From positions 3,224,001-3,288,000 of the forward strand of contig NZ_SHLA01000001.1 in the NCBI RefSeq assembly GCF_004217565.1: a stretch of DNA of 64,000 bases, given 5' to 3'. The stretch comes from Zhihengliuella halotolerans. GTDB lineage: Bacteria; Actinomycetota; Actinomycetes; Actinomycetales; Micrococcaceae. The notes under the pieces are model-generated. The model was not told where the DNA came from. It was given only the letters and a program-made list of their open reading frames with translations, and ran no database searches. Position 1 is the stretch's first letter; each line of letters begins with the position of its first letter. This document shows positions 36,342 to 45,404 of this stretch, piece by piece. The translations under genes and the position numbers were made by a program.

Positions 36342-37418
36342 ATGACTACCGTTACTTTTGCCGCGCCCAGCCTCGATCGGCGTGCGCGGCTTCTCGCCAT
36401 CACCCTGGTGGCGGCGATCCTCGGGATACTCGTGGTCTCCGGCGCCACAGGGCCCCTGGGGACCTCGCTCGCCGACGCCGGGCGAGTGGTCCTGGGGCAC
36501 CTGGTGCCCGGCATGCCGTGGATGACGGATGGCACGCTCTCGAGTGCCCAGGACCAGGCGGTCTGGAACTTCAGGATTCCGCGGGCGCTGCTCGCCGGAG
36601 TCGTCGGTGCGTGTTTGGCGCTCGCCGGGGCGTTGCTGCAGGTCGTGGTGCGCAACCCCCTGGCCGAACCGTACATCCTGGGGGTCTCCTCGGGCGCCGG
36701 TCTCGGGGCAGTCTCCGTCATCGTGCTCGGCAGCACCGCCGTCGCCGGGATCTCACTCAACGTCGGGGCGTTTCTCGGTGCAGTCCTGGCGACGGCGCTC
36801 GTCTACTTCCTGGCGTCGCAGCGCGGCGTCGTCGCGCCGGCTCGCTTGATCCTCTCCGGGGTCGCGTTGGGGACGTTCTTCGCCGCGATCACGAACTTCC
36901 TGACCATCAGCACCGAAGCCCAGAACGTCTACAGCGTCTTGTTCTTCATGCTCGGTTCGGTCTCGGCTGCGACGTTCGCCAAGGTGGCTGGGCCCCTGGT
37001 GGCACTCCTTCTCGTGGGCGCTCTCGCCTTTTCGCGGAGCCGCGCGCTCAATGCGATGCTGGCCGGCGACGAAACGGCGTCTTCGCTGGGAGTGGACGTG
37101 CACAAGCTGCGCAGGATCGTGCTGGTCGGTGCGGCGCTGTTGACCGGGACCTCGGTGGCCGTTAGCGGGGGCATCGGATTTGTGGGTCTGATCGTCCCGC
37201 ACGTCGCGCGCATGCTGGTCGGTTCCGACCACCGGCGCTCGCTGCCCGTGGCGATGCTCGGCGGCGCCGCTTTCCTGATGCTCGCGGACCTGGCCGCGCG
37301 CACCATCCTGCAGCCCGTGGAGATCCCGATCGGGATCGTCACCGCAGTGGTCGGGGCACCCTTCTTCCTGTGGCTCATGCGCACCTCAGGCGCGACCCGG
37401 GGAGGGGTGGACAAATGA
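36342..37418 (+). CDS. FecCD-family metal-chelate ABC permease
   Basis: A 358-residue permease with about 9-10 hydrophobic segments, of the FecCD/BtuC class that imports siderophores, haem or cobalamin. Family signatures are NFRIPRALLAGVVGACLALAG, VRNPLAEPYILGVSSGAGLG and the ATPase-docking GGIGFVGLIVPHVARMLVG. Its stop overlaps the ATPase start (ATGA). A single permease gene implies a homodimer. A Zur/Fur-like box lies in the promoter, identical in type to the one in the RiPP locus, so the substrate may be the RiPP-metal complex. Confidence 0.92.
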   Translation: MTTVTFAAPSLDRRARLLAITLVAAILGILVVSGATGPLGTSLADAGRVVLGHLVPGMPWMTDGTLSSAQDQAVWNFRIPRALLAGVVGACLALAGALLQVVVRNPLAEPYILGVSSGAGLGAVSVIVLGSTAVAGISLNVGAFLGAVLATALVYFLASQRGVVAPARLILSGVALGTFFAAITNFLTISTEAQNVYSVLFFMLGSVSAATFAKVAGPLVALLLVGALAFSRSRALNAMLAGDETASSLGVDVHKLRRIVLVGAALLTGTSVAVSGGIGFVGLIVPHVARMLVGSDHRRSLPVAMLGGAAFLMLADLAARTILQPVEIPIGIVTAVVGAPFFLWLMRTSGATRGGVDK

Positions 37419-38239
37419 GCGGCACGTCGCCCGCGGACCCGGCTGCCGTGACCTTTGACGGTGTGAGTGTCGACCTCGCGGGGCGCACGGCCGTTCACGA
37501 CGTCGACCTGCACGTCCCAGCGGGCCAGTTTCTGGGCCTGCTGGGGCCGAACGGCAGCGGAAAGTCCACACTCCTGCGCACGCTCTACAAGGTGAACCGC
37601 CCCAGCGCCGGCGTCGTCCGGGTGGCGGGGGACGATCTGCTCTCACTGGCGCCGCGCGAAGCCGCTCGCCGTGTCGCCGTTCTGGCGCAAGAGGGATCCT
37701 CCGACTTCGCCATGACGGTGGACGACGTCGTGATGCTCGGCCGCACTCCGCACCAGGGCGGGTTCGGTGCCACCTCGGCGGCGGATCGCCGCATCGCCGC
37801 CGAAGCGTTAGAGCTGGTCAGTGCTGGTCAACTGGCGGGACGCGAGTTCTCCACGCTCTCCGGGGGAGAGAAGCAGCGCGTCCTCCTGGCGCGAGCCTTC
37901 GCGCAGCAGACTCCCGTTCTGGTGCTCGATGAACCCACCAACCACCTCGACATCCACTACCAGCTGGAGTTGCTCGAGCTGGTGGCGGCCCGCGGCGTCA
38001 CCGTGATCGCGGCCCTCCACGACGTGAATCTCGCGGCACAGTTCTGCGACCGGATCGCCGTCCTGGTCGACGGTCGGCTGGTCGCGCAGGGGACGCCTGA
38101 CGAGGTGGTTCGCCCGGAGGTCATCGATCCCGCTTTTCGCGTCGTCAGCGATCACCTCCCCAATCCCCACGCGGGCCATCCGGTGATCTCCTTCCGCCGG
38201 CCCCGGAGCAGAAACCTCACATCACACACCAGAGCCTGA
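37415..38239 (+). CDS. FecE/FepC-type ABC ATPase
   Basis: A 274-residue ATPase with Walker A GPNGSGKST, Q-loop LAQEGSSDF, signature LSGGEKQRVLLARA, Walker B VLVLDEPTNHLD and H-loop ALHDVNLA, as in chelate-import ATPases. It is coupled to the permease by an ATGA overlap and followed 33 bases later by the binding-protein gene. Confidence 0.92.
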   Translation: MSGTSPADPAAVTFDGVSVDLAGRTAVHDVDLHVPAGQFLGLLGPNGSGKSTLLRTLYKVNRPSAGVVRVAGDDLLSLAPREAARRVAVLAQEGSSDFAMTVDDVVMLGRTPHQGGFGATSAADRRIAAEALELVSAGQLAGREFSTLSGGEKQRVLLARAFAQQTPVLVLDEPTNHLDIHYQLELLELVAARGVTVIAALHDVNLAAQFCDRIAVLVDGRLVAQGTPDEVVRPEVIDPAFRVVSDHLPNPHAGHPVISFRRPRSRNLTSHTRA

Positions 38240-38272
38240 GTTACAGCAGGAAAATCGAAGACAAGGAAACTC

Positions 38273-39274
38273 ATGAACACCACTCAACGAACCCGCTTCG
38301 CGGCCCCGGCCCTGTCCATCGTCGCGTTGCTTGCACTGAGCGCATGCGGGCAGTCGGTGGCCGTGGAGAACGCGCCCGAGGAGGCGACGGGCGCCACGGT
38401 GACAAGCTGCGGAACGGACGTCAGCACGACGTCTGCGCCGGAACGGATCGTCACGATGACACCGGGGATGACGGATCTCGTCGACCGCCTCGGAGCAGCC
38501 GACCGGATCGTCGGTGAGGCGCAGACGGACACCGGGGAGGTCTCATCGTCCGTCAGCTCAAACGCCGACATCACCTTGCTGAGCGACCGCACCCCGCCGT
38601 CGCGTGAGGTGACGTTGGGTGTGAACCCCGATCTCGTGCTCTCGCCGACCACCTACGAGTTCAACGCGGAGCAGGGTTTCGCCACGCAGGAGCAGCTCGA
38701 AACGGCTGGCGCCGCCGTCTACGTGGCGGCGGCAGGTTGCCCCGACCGGCGTTCGGACGCCGAGGTGACGGACATCTACGACGACATCGAGCGGGTCGGT
38801 GCGCTGCTGGGTGAGAAGGAGGCGGCGGCTGAGCTGCGCGCCGAGGCCGAAGCCGAGCTGACGGCGGTGGCAGACGCCGTCGAAAGCCAGGACAAACTGA
38901 GCGTTGCCCAGCTCTACGTCGAGGCGGAGACGCTGAGTGCGATCGGCGCCAGCGTGGAGTACGACATCATCGCCCGCGCCGGTGGGGACAACGTGTTCAG
39001 CCCGGAGGACCCGGCGTTTGCGGATTTCTTCGCCGCATCTATTTCGCCGGAGACTCTCGTGGAGAAGAACCCGGACGCCATCGTCTTCACGGCCGCCGAT
39101 GATGCGCAAGCCGAGGCGACTCGCGAGTATCTGCGCAAGCACTTCGCGGAGGTCGCCGCGGTCAAAGACGACCGGCTGATTCAGCTGGACGCGACCGTGG
39201 TCATGCCGGGTGCCTGGGGCAACATCGAAGCCGTGCGCACTGTCGCCGAGGGGCTCTACCCGGACGCCTTCTGA
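38273..39274 (+). CDS. Chelate-binding lipoprotein (FepB/BtuF-like)
   Basis: A 333-residue substrate-binding protein with lipobox LSAC (Cys25). The N-lobe APERIVTMTPGMTDLVDRLGAADRIVG and VNPDLVLSPTTYEF, and the long connecting helix with C-lobe, are typical of TroA-superfamily Fec/Fep/Btu binders. It completes an importer with the preceding genes. Ligand not known; the shared operator with the RiPP locus makes a peptide-metal complex plausible, while haem, cobalamin or a siderophore remain alternatives. Confidence 0.88.
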   Translation: MNTTQRTRFAAPALSIVALLALSACGQSVAVENAPEEATGATVTSCGTDVSTTSAPERIVTMTPGMTDLVDRLGAADRIVGEAQTDTGEVSSSVSSNADITLLSDRTPPSREVTLGVNPDLVLSPTTYEFNAEQGFATQEQLETAGAAVYVAAAGCPDRRSDAEVTDIYDDIERVGALLGEKEAAAELRAEAEAELTAVADAVESQDKLSVAQLYVEAETLSAIGASVEYDIIARAGGDNVFSPEDPAFADFFAASISPETLVEKNPDAIVFTAADDAQAEATREYLRKHFAEVAAVKDDRLIQLDATVVMPGAWGNIEAVRTVAEGLYPDAF

Positions 39275-39304
39275 GCGGGCGCCTGAATCGGCGGGCTACG
39301 CGCC

Positions 39305-39352
39305 CGCGCCGGCGACGGCCGTCATCCCCCAGGGGTGACGGCCGTCGGCGCG
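39305..39352. terminator. Bidirectional terminator after the importer operon
   Basis: A long hairpin with stem GACGGCCGTCA (39314-39324) paired with TGACGGCCGTC (39336-39346), a one-base bulge, then CCCC/GGGG and a two-base loop; CGCGCC and GGCGCG extend the base. It lies between convergent genes. Confidence 0.85.
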
Positions 39353-39353
39353 A

Positions 39354-39644
39354 CTAGGCCGGCTTGCTGGCTTTCCCCTCCAGCCAGAGCGTGTCGGATG
39401 CATCCCGGTGCGAGCCGGAGCTCCCCACGTGTTTCGGGTCGATACCCGGGCCGTTCTTGATGACGTGGACGATTGCCATGCCGTGCCCGCGGCCCAGTCC
39501 GTAGTCGTTCTTGAGCCAGTCCAGGATCTCCCCGGCTTTGACGTCCGGCCCGTCGTACCCCCTGCCCTGGGCGAGCTCCAGCAGCTGACGTGGCGTGAGG
39601 CCGGTCTTCGCCTCAGCGGCGTCAAGGTATGCCTGAAACGACAT
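39354..39644 (-). CDS. DUF4287 small protein
   Basis: A 96-residue soluble protein of the DUF4287 family (MSFQAYLDAAEAKTGLTP, LDWLKNDYGLGRGHGMAIVHVIKNG). This domain is often fused to DUF5655 and has no known biochemistry; in this stand-alone form it is uncharacterised. It is monocistronic and convergent with the chelate-binding protein. Confidence 0.75.
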   Translation of the reverse strand: MSFQAYLDAAEAKTGLTPRQLLELAQGRGYDGPDVKAGEILDWLKNDYGLGRGHGMAIVHVIKNGPGIDPKHVGSSGSHRDASDTLWLEGKASKPA

Positions 39645-39676
39645 GGCGCCTCTTCTTCTATTGATGACACGTTCTG

Positions 39677-40369
39677 CTAAGTATCGCGCTCGTCTGCACT
39701 TTTAGCGAGAGGTGTGGGCTGAACTCCTCGCGGTGTCGGGTCGGCGTCGTGATGGCGGCACGGTCCGGAGAAAATGTTTGCAGCGACGGGCTGCAGGACA
39801 TCCGAAACATCTTCTGGGCGCACGATCCTCCCGGAAGTATCGAGCACAAGACCCAGGCCCTGAGTGGTGGCCAGCAGTGTAGTTGCTGCCGCATCCGGGT
39901 CTGTCGAGGAATCGACCTCGCCGCACTTCTTGCCGTTCGCGATTCCGAGGGCGAGACGCTCGAGCAGGGCGTGCGAGACATTCTGGGCCACCTTCGCCAA
40001 GTCCGGGTTGAAGGGTGCTTCGGCGAGGAGCTGTCGGTGGACCGCCATTTCCGTTCGCCGCATTTGATCAAGCGGGAGCAGTTGGCCGAGGCCGGCCAAT
40101 GTCATCGTTGCGATGGATTCCCGGTCTCGTTCACCTTGTTCAACTCGCACCTGGACACGCTGAACCACGGCTTCGGCGTTGGACGTATAGGAGAAATGAA
40201 GGAGCGCCTGCCGGTCAGCGAAATAGTGCTGGATAGATCCGACGGACACCTGTGCCTCACGCGCAACACGGGCCAGGCTCGTGGCGGTCGGGCCTTCCTC
40301 GGCTAACAGCCGTTGGAAAGCCGTGGCGATGAGTGTTCGACGTTCTTCATGGTCAGACGATCGTGGCAT
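39677..40369 (-). CDS. TetR-family regulator of the adjacent serine hydrolase
   Basis: A 230-residue TetR protein with the helix-turn-helix at about residues 8-55 (RRTLIATAFQRLLAEEGPTAT, VAREAQVSVGSIQHYFADRQAL). The ATG at 40369 is chosen because the helix-turn-helix then starts at the usual distance; the longer reading from 40399 begins inside the operator. Base composition is visibly less GC-rich than neighbouring genes, like the divergent serine hydrolase gene, suggesting they arrived together. Confidence 0.85.
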   Translation of the reverse strand: MPRSSDHEERRTLIATAFQRLLAEEGPTATSLARVAREAQVSVGSIQHYFADRQALLHFSYTSNAEAVVQRVQVRVEQGERDRESIATMTLAGLGQLLPLDQMRRTEMAVHRQLLAEAPFNPDLAKVAQNVSHALLERLALGIANGKKCGEVDSSTDPDAAATTLLATTQGLGLVLDTSGRIVRPEDVSDVLQPVAANIFSGPCRHHDADPTPRGVQPTPLAKSADERDT

Positions 40370-40371
40370 GC

Positions 40372-40422
40372 CATAACAATACAGCCATATGGTTATCATG
40401 GCAGTATGCGCATATTGTTATC
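40372..40422. promoter_or_regulatory. Divergent operator between TetR and serine hydrolase genes
   Basis: CATAACAATA (40372-40381) and TATTGTTATC (40413-40422) form a 9-of-10 inverted pair, and a palindromic CCATATGG (40385-40392) and GGTTATCATGG lie between. The arms flank both start regions, and the serine hydrolase ATG (40406) lies between them. Confidence 0.5.
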
Positions 40423-41905
40423 GAGGTGTGGACTGGTTGCCGGTCTTGTAGCCGCTTGTGTGACCTTGGTCGGGGCAGTCCAAGCTGATGGCGGCGTTGC
40501 GCCTGGCGAGGTGGAAACTTATCTGGCCCAGCAAATGGAAAGTACGCATGTTCCCGGCCTCGCCTACGCTGTGATCGGTCCTCACGGCATGGAGGAGTCC
40601 GGCGGCATGGGTACCGCTAGTGACGGGTCGGAAGTGAACGCCGACTCTGTGTTCTTGTGGGGATCCGTCTCCAAACCGGTTGCCGCCACCCTTGTTGCGG
40701 CCCTTGCCCGCGAGGATCTGCTCAAGCTTGAAGACCCGGTAGCCCGGCACCTGCCAGCAGTCACCTCGTATGGCAGTGAATGGGACGCCGTGACCATCCG
40801 TCATCTGCTCAATCACACCAGTGGGCTCCCTGCGGCATTGCAGATCTTGGACCGGGACGATCCGCGACGTAGTCCGGCGGACGCGTTGAGTGAGTTGGAC
40901 GGTATCGAGTTTTTAGACCGGCCCGGTGCGGGGTACCACTATTCGAGCGCGAACTACCTGGTCCTCGCTGGTGTGGTGGAGGCTGTGGTGGGTCAGCCCT
41001 ATTCCGAGGTCCTTTCCGACCGCGTGCTGGAGCCGCTGGAGATGGACAACGTCCTGACGGACAGCCAGGACGTCAAACAGCATGTGCCGGCGGGACATCG
41101 TTTCGTGGCCGGTCAGAGTGTTTCTTTTGATGCCCCGTATGACGCAGCCGGGCTGGCATACGGATATCTCGGCGGGTCTGTGACCGACCTGGCCGCATTC
41201 GCTGATGCACATCTGAACGGTGACCCCACGGGTCGTGTACTGGCTGATTCGGACCGTGTGCGGTTGCAGGCGGCGTCAGTGCAGACCGGAAGCGGCGGTT
41301 CATATGGTCTCGGGTGGCGGCAGGGCTCACTCGCCGGCTTCGGCGTCGATTCTGAGACGTCGATTGTGTGGCACTCAGGTGCTGTGCCCGGTTATCAGAG
41401 CGCTGTCATCTTACTTCCGACGCAGCAACGCGCCGTCGTCCTCCTCCAGAACGCATTCGGGGTTTTCCACGACGAGGCGCTGCTGGAGACAGCCATTGGT
41501 ATGGCCGCTTTGGTCGACGGATCGGTTCCGCCCTTTACGGGCGAATCAGTTGTGACTTACTCCGTGCTGCTGAGTGTTCTGAGTGTTCTATCGATCGTCT
41601 TAGCGGTGCTTCTGGTCCGAGGCACGATTCGACTCCTCAGCCCTCCCCAGTTGAGGGTGAGGCAGCTCTTGGTCAGGCGATGTGCCGCGCTCAGCGTTTA
41701 CGGTGCCCTGGCTTGTGTTCTTGGCATCGTCCTTCCCGGACTGATGGGCCTCTCGCTGATGCAGATCCCGCTCTGGGCACCCGACGTGGGGTGGCTGCTG
41801 ATCGTCTGCGCGTCAGCGTCCGCGGCTCTGACCCTTGTGGGCGCCGTCGCTCTGACGCGGGAGCTTCGCGCACATCGGCTGCGGAGAAGTGAATCGCTCA
41901 CCTGA
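40406..41905 (+). CDS. Class C beta-lactamase-like serine hydrolase with C-terminal membrane segments
   Basis: A 499-residue protein. A signal peptide or anchor (residues 1-28) precedes a serine beta-lactamase-fold domain: SVSK catalytic tetrad start (SxxK), YSSAN (YxN motif) and HSG near WHSGAVPGYQS (the KTG-like triad). The last about 110 residues hold three or four hydrophobic segments, so the hydrolase domain is membrane tethered. Such proteins can be D-aminopeptidases or esterases; antibiotic resistance is not implied. No ribosome-binding site is evident, so the transcript may be leaderless. Lower GC than neighbours. Confidence 0.82.
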   Translation: MRILLSRCGLVAGLVAACVTLVGAVQADGGVAPGEVETYLAQQMESTHVPGLAYAVIGPHGMEESGGMGTASDGSEVNADSVFLWGSVSKPVAATLVAALAREDLLKLEDPVARHLPAVTSYGSEWDAVTIRHLLNHTSGLPAALQILDRDDPRRSPADALSELDGIEFLDRPGAGYHYSSANYLVLAGVVEAVVGQPYSEVLSDRVLEPLEMDNVLTDSQDVKQHVPAGHRFVAGQSVSFDAPYDAAGLAYGYLGGSVTDLAAFADAHLNGDPTGRVLADSDRVRLQAASVQTGSGGSYGLGWRQGSLAGFGVDSETSIVWHSGAVPGYQSAVILLPTQQRAVVLLQNAFGVFHDEALLETAIGMAALVDGSVPPFTGESVVTYSVLLSVLSVLSIVLAVLLVRGTIRLLSPPQLRVRQLLVRRCAALSVYGALACVLGIVLPGLMGLSLMQIPLWAPDVGWLLIVCASASAALTLVGAVALTRELRAHRLRRSESLT

Positions 41906-41919
41906 CGGCCCACGGCTGC

Positions 41920-43632
41920 CTATGCGGGATGTGCTCCATCCGTTCCCAAGGCGATCCGCCGGTCCATGGCCTCGATCGTGCTGCTGCGGTGAGAGACGGC
42001 GATGACCGTGACCGAGCGCCCGAGCGAGCGGACCGAACGGATGACTTCGTCTTCCGTCTGCGGGTCCAGGCTCGCCGTCGTCTCGTCGAGGATGAGCAGC
42101 CACGGGTCCTGCGCCAGCGCTCGAGCCAGCGCGACGCGCGCTCGCTGCCCTCCGGAGAGTGAGGTGCCGCTTTCGCCGATCCGCGTTCCCAGCCCGTCCG
42201 GCCAGCGATCCCCGGTGAGGTCCACTCCCGCAGCGGCGAGTGCCGCCAGCAGCGCAGGATCTTCCGCTTGAGGGTTTCCGAGCAGAAGGTTCTCACGCAG
42301 TGTCCCGTGAAAGAGCGGTGCGTCCTGGTCGACGACGGCGATGCGTTGGCACCGCGTTTGCGACGGCAGCTCAGCCAGAGGGATCCGCAGCCCTTGCGCG
42401 CCGTAGATCTGAATGCTCCCGGCGTCAGGCGCCCACAGGCCGGCGAGCATGCGGACCAGCGTTGTTTTGCCCGATCCGGAAGGGCCGGTCAGGGCCACAT
42501 GTTCGCCGGGGTCGATCTCGACCAGCGGGCAGACGAGGTCGTCGATTGCCTGTTCTGCGTCGCCCGCTTCCGCACCCCGGGTGTACGTGAAGCGAACGTC
42601 GCGGAGAGTGCAGCCCCACGGACCGGAGGGTGCGGCAGGTGAGCCCGCGGCGTCTTCGGCGTGGCTTCTCGGCGCGGGTTCGAGCCCTTCGGCGGGCAGC
42701 CCGATTCCTTCGAGGACGCGCCGTGCGCTCTGCCGGTGCGGGTACACCTGGGACAAAGACGCTGCCGCGGAGGCCACCGGGGCCAGCAGGGCCAGCACAC
42801 CCACGGCGGCCGGAGCCACATCGACGGGTGCCAGCGATCCCCGGGCCGCCAACAGGAGAACGCCGACCACAACCACCAGGATGGTCAGCTCGCGGATCTG
42901 CTGCAACCCCAACTCGTGCCGGTCCACGCGGGTGCGCGCCTCGTCCGCCGTCTCCCCGGCACCGACCAGGCGGCTGATCACGTGCTCACCAAGCTGGTAG
43001 GAGATCACTTCGCGGGAACCGCCGAGCACGTCCACGGTCTGCGCACCCACGGACTCGCGAGCGCGCTGCGCCTCAGCGCCCAGGGCGTCGCCGGCAGCCG
43101 CGGCCCGCATCCCCGAGGCGAGCAGCAGGAGCGAGGCCACAGGCACGGCCAGCCCGAGCAGAGGATCGACGATAAATGCCGCGGCCGTGCCCGCGACGAC
43201 CAGCACCGCCGCTGAAGCCAGCTGCGCCGTGGTGTGGGCGTAGAAGAACTCGAGTCGCTCGACGTCGGCCATCGCCGTTGAGGCCAGCCGCCCCGTGTGC
43301 TGACTCCGGTCACGGCTTGGCACGCCGCGGGCGAAACCGTCGAACAGCGCTACCCGCAGCGCGGCCAGGATCCGATACGCCACGGCGTGGGACACGTCCA
43401 TCTCATGCCACGTCGCCACCATCCTGACCAGCACGATGCCGCCGAGCGCGACGATCGCGGGCAGCGGCGGCGCGTCCCCGTCGATGACAGCCCGGGAGAC
43501 CACCCACGCCAGAAGGACGGACTGGGCGACGAGTGCCGCATGATTGATTAGCCCGACGGCTGCCGTCCACACCACCATGTTCCGCTCGCCGCGCAGATAG
43601 GGCAGCAGCGAGATCAACGGTTCGTTCTTCAT
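41920..43632 (-). CDS. CydC-like ABC exporter subunit of the RiPP operon
   Basis: A 570-residue half-transporter: six hydrophobic segments in the first 300 residues, then an ATPase with Walker A GPSGSGKTT, signature LSGGQRARVALARA and Walker B LLILDETTASLD. It resembles the CydC half of heterodimeric thiol exporters. The ATG overlaps the stop of the CydD-like gene (ATGA), so the two make a heterodimer. As the last genes of the RiPP operon, they probably export the mature peptide rather than glutathione or cysteine. Confidence 0.88.
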   Translation of the reverse strand: MKNEPLISLLPYLRGERNMVVWTAAVGLINHAALVAQSVLLAWVVSRAVIDGDAPPLPAIVALGGIVLVRMVATWHEMDVSHAVAYRILAALRVALFDGFARGVPSRDRSQHTGRLASTAMADVERLEFFYAHTTAQLASAAVLVVAGTAAAFIVDPLLGLAVPVASLLLLASGMRAAAAGDALGAEAQRARESVGAQTVDVLGGSREVISYQLGEHVISRLVGAGETADEARTRVDRHELGLQQIRELTILVVVVGVLLLAARGSLAPVDVAPAAVGVLALLAPVASAAASLSQVYPHRQSARRVLEGIGLPAEGLEPAPRSHAEDAAGSPAAPSGPWGCTLRDVRFTYTRGAEAGDAEQAIDDLVCPLVEIDPGEHVALTGPSGSGKTTLVRMLAGLWAPDAGSIQIYGAQGLRIPLAELPSQTRCQRIAVVDQDAPLFHGTLRENLLLGNPQAEDPALLAALAAAGVDLTGDRWPDGLGTRIGESGTSLSGGQRARVALARALAQDPWLLILDETTASLDPQTEDEVIRSVRSLGRSVTVIAVSHRSSTIEAMDRRIALGTDGAHPA

Positions 43633-45404
43633 GCGTTTCCTCCCGTGGCCTTGGTCTCCACCGGGACACCGACGGAGGTGGTGTGCGGTGTGCGTACTGC
43701 GCGCAATTGGCCCTGTTCCAACGCCCAGAGCGTGTCAGATGCGGCGACGGCGTCAGCTTGATGCGCTGTTGCGACAACCAGCCGTACCCGGGAGATCTCC
43801 CGCAGGGTGTTGAGAACCACCGCGGACGCCTCGCCGTCGAGCGAGCTGGTCGGTTCATCGAGCAGCAGCACGGGGCGTCCCGTGAGCAGCGCGCGGGCGA
43901 TGGCGACGCGCTGCCGCTGGCCTCCGGAAAGCGACCGGCCGCCTTCCGCTACCTCGTGGTCCAACCCGCGCGGCCAGCCGCGCACGGTGGAGGCCAGGTG
44001 TACCGCTTCAAGAGCGTCCCAGAGTTGCTGGTCGGTGGGCTGGTTCGCCGTCGGCAGCGCCAGGTTCTCGCGGAGCGTTCCAGCGAAAAGCACCGGGCGC
44101 TGAGGAACGTACGCGACGTCGGTGGGCGCAAGCGGGTTCTGCGCCGTCCCGGACCGTGCCGCGACTGATCCGGCGAGGGGGGCAGAGATGCCGAGCACCA
44201 CATCGAACAACGTGGTCTTGCCCGCACCCGAAGCGCCGATCAGGCCGATGAGGCCGTCGTCGGCGCTCCAGTGGGCGCTCACGCCGTCGAGCACGGCGGG
44301 TGCATCGGGTGCGTAGGCGAAACGAACACCGTCGAGCGTGATCGCATCGATCCGAGCGCCTTCCGGCCCGGGTGCTTGAGTGGCAGGTTCACCGGCACTG
44401 GGTCCGGACGCACCGGCTGACGTGTCGACGACGGTGCCGAGTCCACCGGGCAGGGCGCGGTCCAGCAACGTGACGGCGGAGAGGCCCAAGTACCCTGAGT
44501 GCCACTGCCGCGAGAGGTCGCGGACCGGGCGGAAGAGCTCCCCGGCCAGAATCAGTACCACGTACGGTGTCGCCTGCTGCCACACGCCTGGCCCGCCGGG
44601 CAGCGGCACGGAGGCCGCGGTGGCCGCCGCCAGCAGGCCAGCCGCCACCGTGCCGACCTGGATTCCGAGGTCGATGATCGCGGTGTTGAACAGAGAGACC
44701 CTCATGGTGCTCACCGTTGCTTCGTGCAGCGCATCGGAACGTTTTCCCAGCTGTTGGCGCACGCGCGGGACCGCACCGAGAGTGCGCAGTGCGGACATGC
44801 CGCGCAGCGATTCCAACAGGTCGGAGCTCAGCGCCTCGAACGTGTCCGCGTGCGCCCACCCGCGCCGGGCGAGCAGGCGGTCCCACAACCGCGGTCCCGC
44901 CACGGCGATGAGAAAGCCGATCAGTCCGGCCAGACCGAAGAGGGGATGCATGAAGGCCAGAGCGAGGCACATCAGTGGAGGCAGCACCAGCGCCTGCAGA
45001 GCGTGGGGGATGTAGTGTGCGACGTAGCGGTCGACGCCGTCGACCCCCTCCGTCGCAGCCATCGAACGCGCTCCGATCCGGTCCGCCGGATCGTGCAGCC
45101 GCTCCGGAGCGAGTGACGCGGTGAGGATGGCGGCGCGCAGCCGCGACCTGATGCCGGTGCCGAGACGCTGAGCCGAGACCAGGTGTCGGCGTTGCAGCCA
45201 GACGCGGACGGCGAGGCAGGCCAGCAGGCCGCCAGCCAGGGCGGGGACCGCGAGGAATCGTCCGGAGGCTGCCGCGGCGAAGGCCAAAGCGAGCAGGACG
45301 GCTTGCAGCCAGTACGAGGCCGTGGCGGCGACCAGCCAGCCGGTCGTTGCGGTCAGTTGGCGGCGATGCGAACGGGTGGCTCGCCACAGGCGTCGGTCAA
45401 TCAT
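43629..45404 (-). CDS. CydD-like ABC exporter subunit of the RiPP operon
   Basis: A 591-residue half-transporter with N-terminal transmembrane region and C-terminal ATPase: Walker A GASGAGKTT, signature LSGGQRQRVAIARA, Walker B VLLLDEPTSSLD. GxxGxRSMAATEGVDGVDRYVAHYIP-type residues near 110-130 are the usual CydD coupling region. It overlaps the SagB gene by 8 bases and the CydC-like gene by 4, so it is co-translated with the peptide-modifying enzymes. Normal cydDC would sit near cydAB, which is absent. Confidence 0.88.
   Translation of the reverse strand: MIDRRLWRATRSHRRQLTATTGWLVAATASYWLQAVLLALAFAAAASGRFLAVPALAGGLLACLAVRVWLQRRHLVSAQRLGTGIRSRLRAAILTASLAPERLHDPADRIGARSMAATEGVDGVDRYVAHYIPHALQALVLPPLMCLALAFMHPLFGLAGLIGFLIAVAGPRLWDRLLARRGWAHADTFEALSSDLLESLRGMSALRTLGAVPRVRQQLGKRSDALHEATVSTMRVSLFNTAIIDLGIQVGTVAAGLLAAATAASVPLPGGPGVWQQATPYVVLILAGELFRPVRDLSRQWHSGYLGLSAVTLLDRALPGGLGTVVDTSAGASGPSAGEPATQAPGPEGARIDAITLDGVRFAYAPDAPAVLDGVSAHWSADDGLIGLIGASGAGKTTLFDVVLGISAPLAGSVAARSGTAQNPLAPTDVAYVPQRPVLFAGTLRENLALPTANQPTDQQLWDALEAVHLASTVRGWPRGLDHEVAEGGRSLSGGQRQRVAIARALLTGRPVLLLDEPTSSLDGEASAVVLNTLREISRVRLVVATAHQADAVAASDTLWALEQGQLRAVRTPHTTSVGVPVETKATGGNA

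Noticed and set aside
40406-41905. Serine hydrolase as a beta-lactam resistance gene
   Set aside because: The fold includes many peptidases/esterases, and the membrane C-terminus is unlike class C beta-lactamases.
41920-45404. Canonical cydDC operon for cytochrome bd assembly
   Set aside because: No cydAB is adjacent, and the genes overlap SagB in the RiPP operon; an export role for the peptide fits better.
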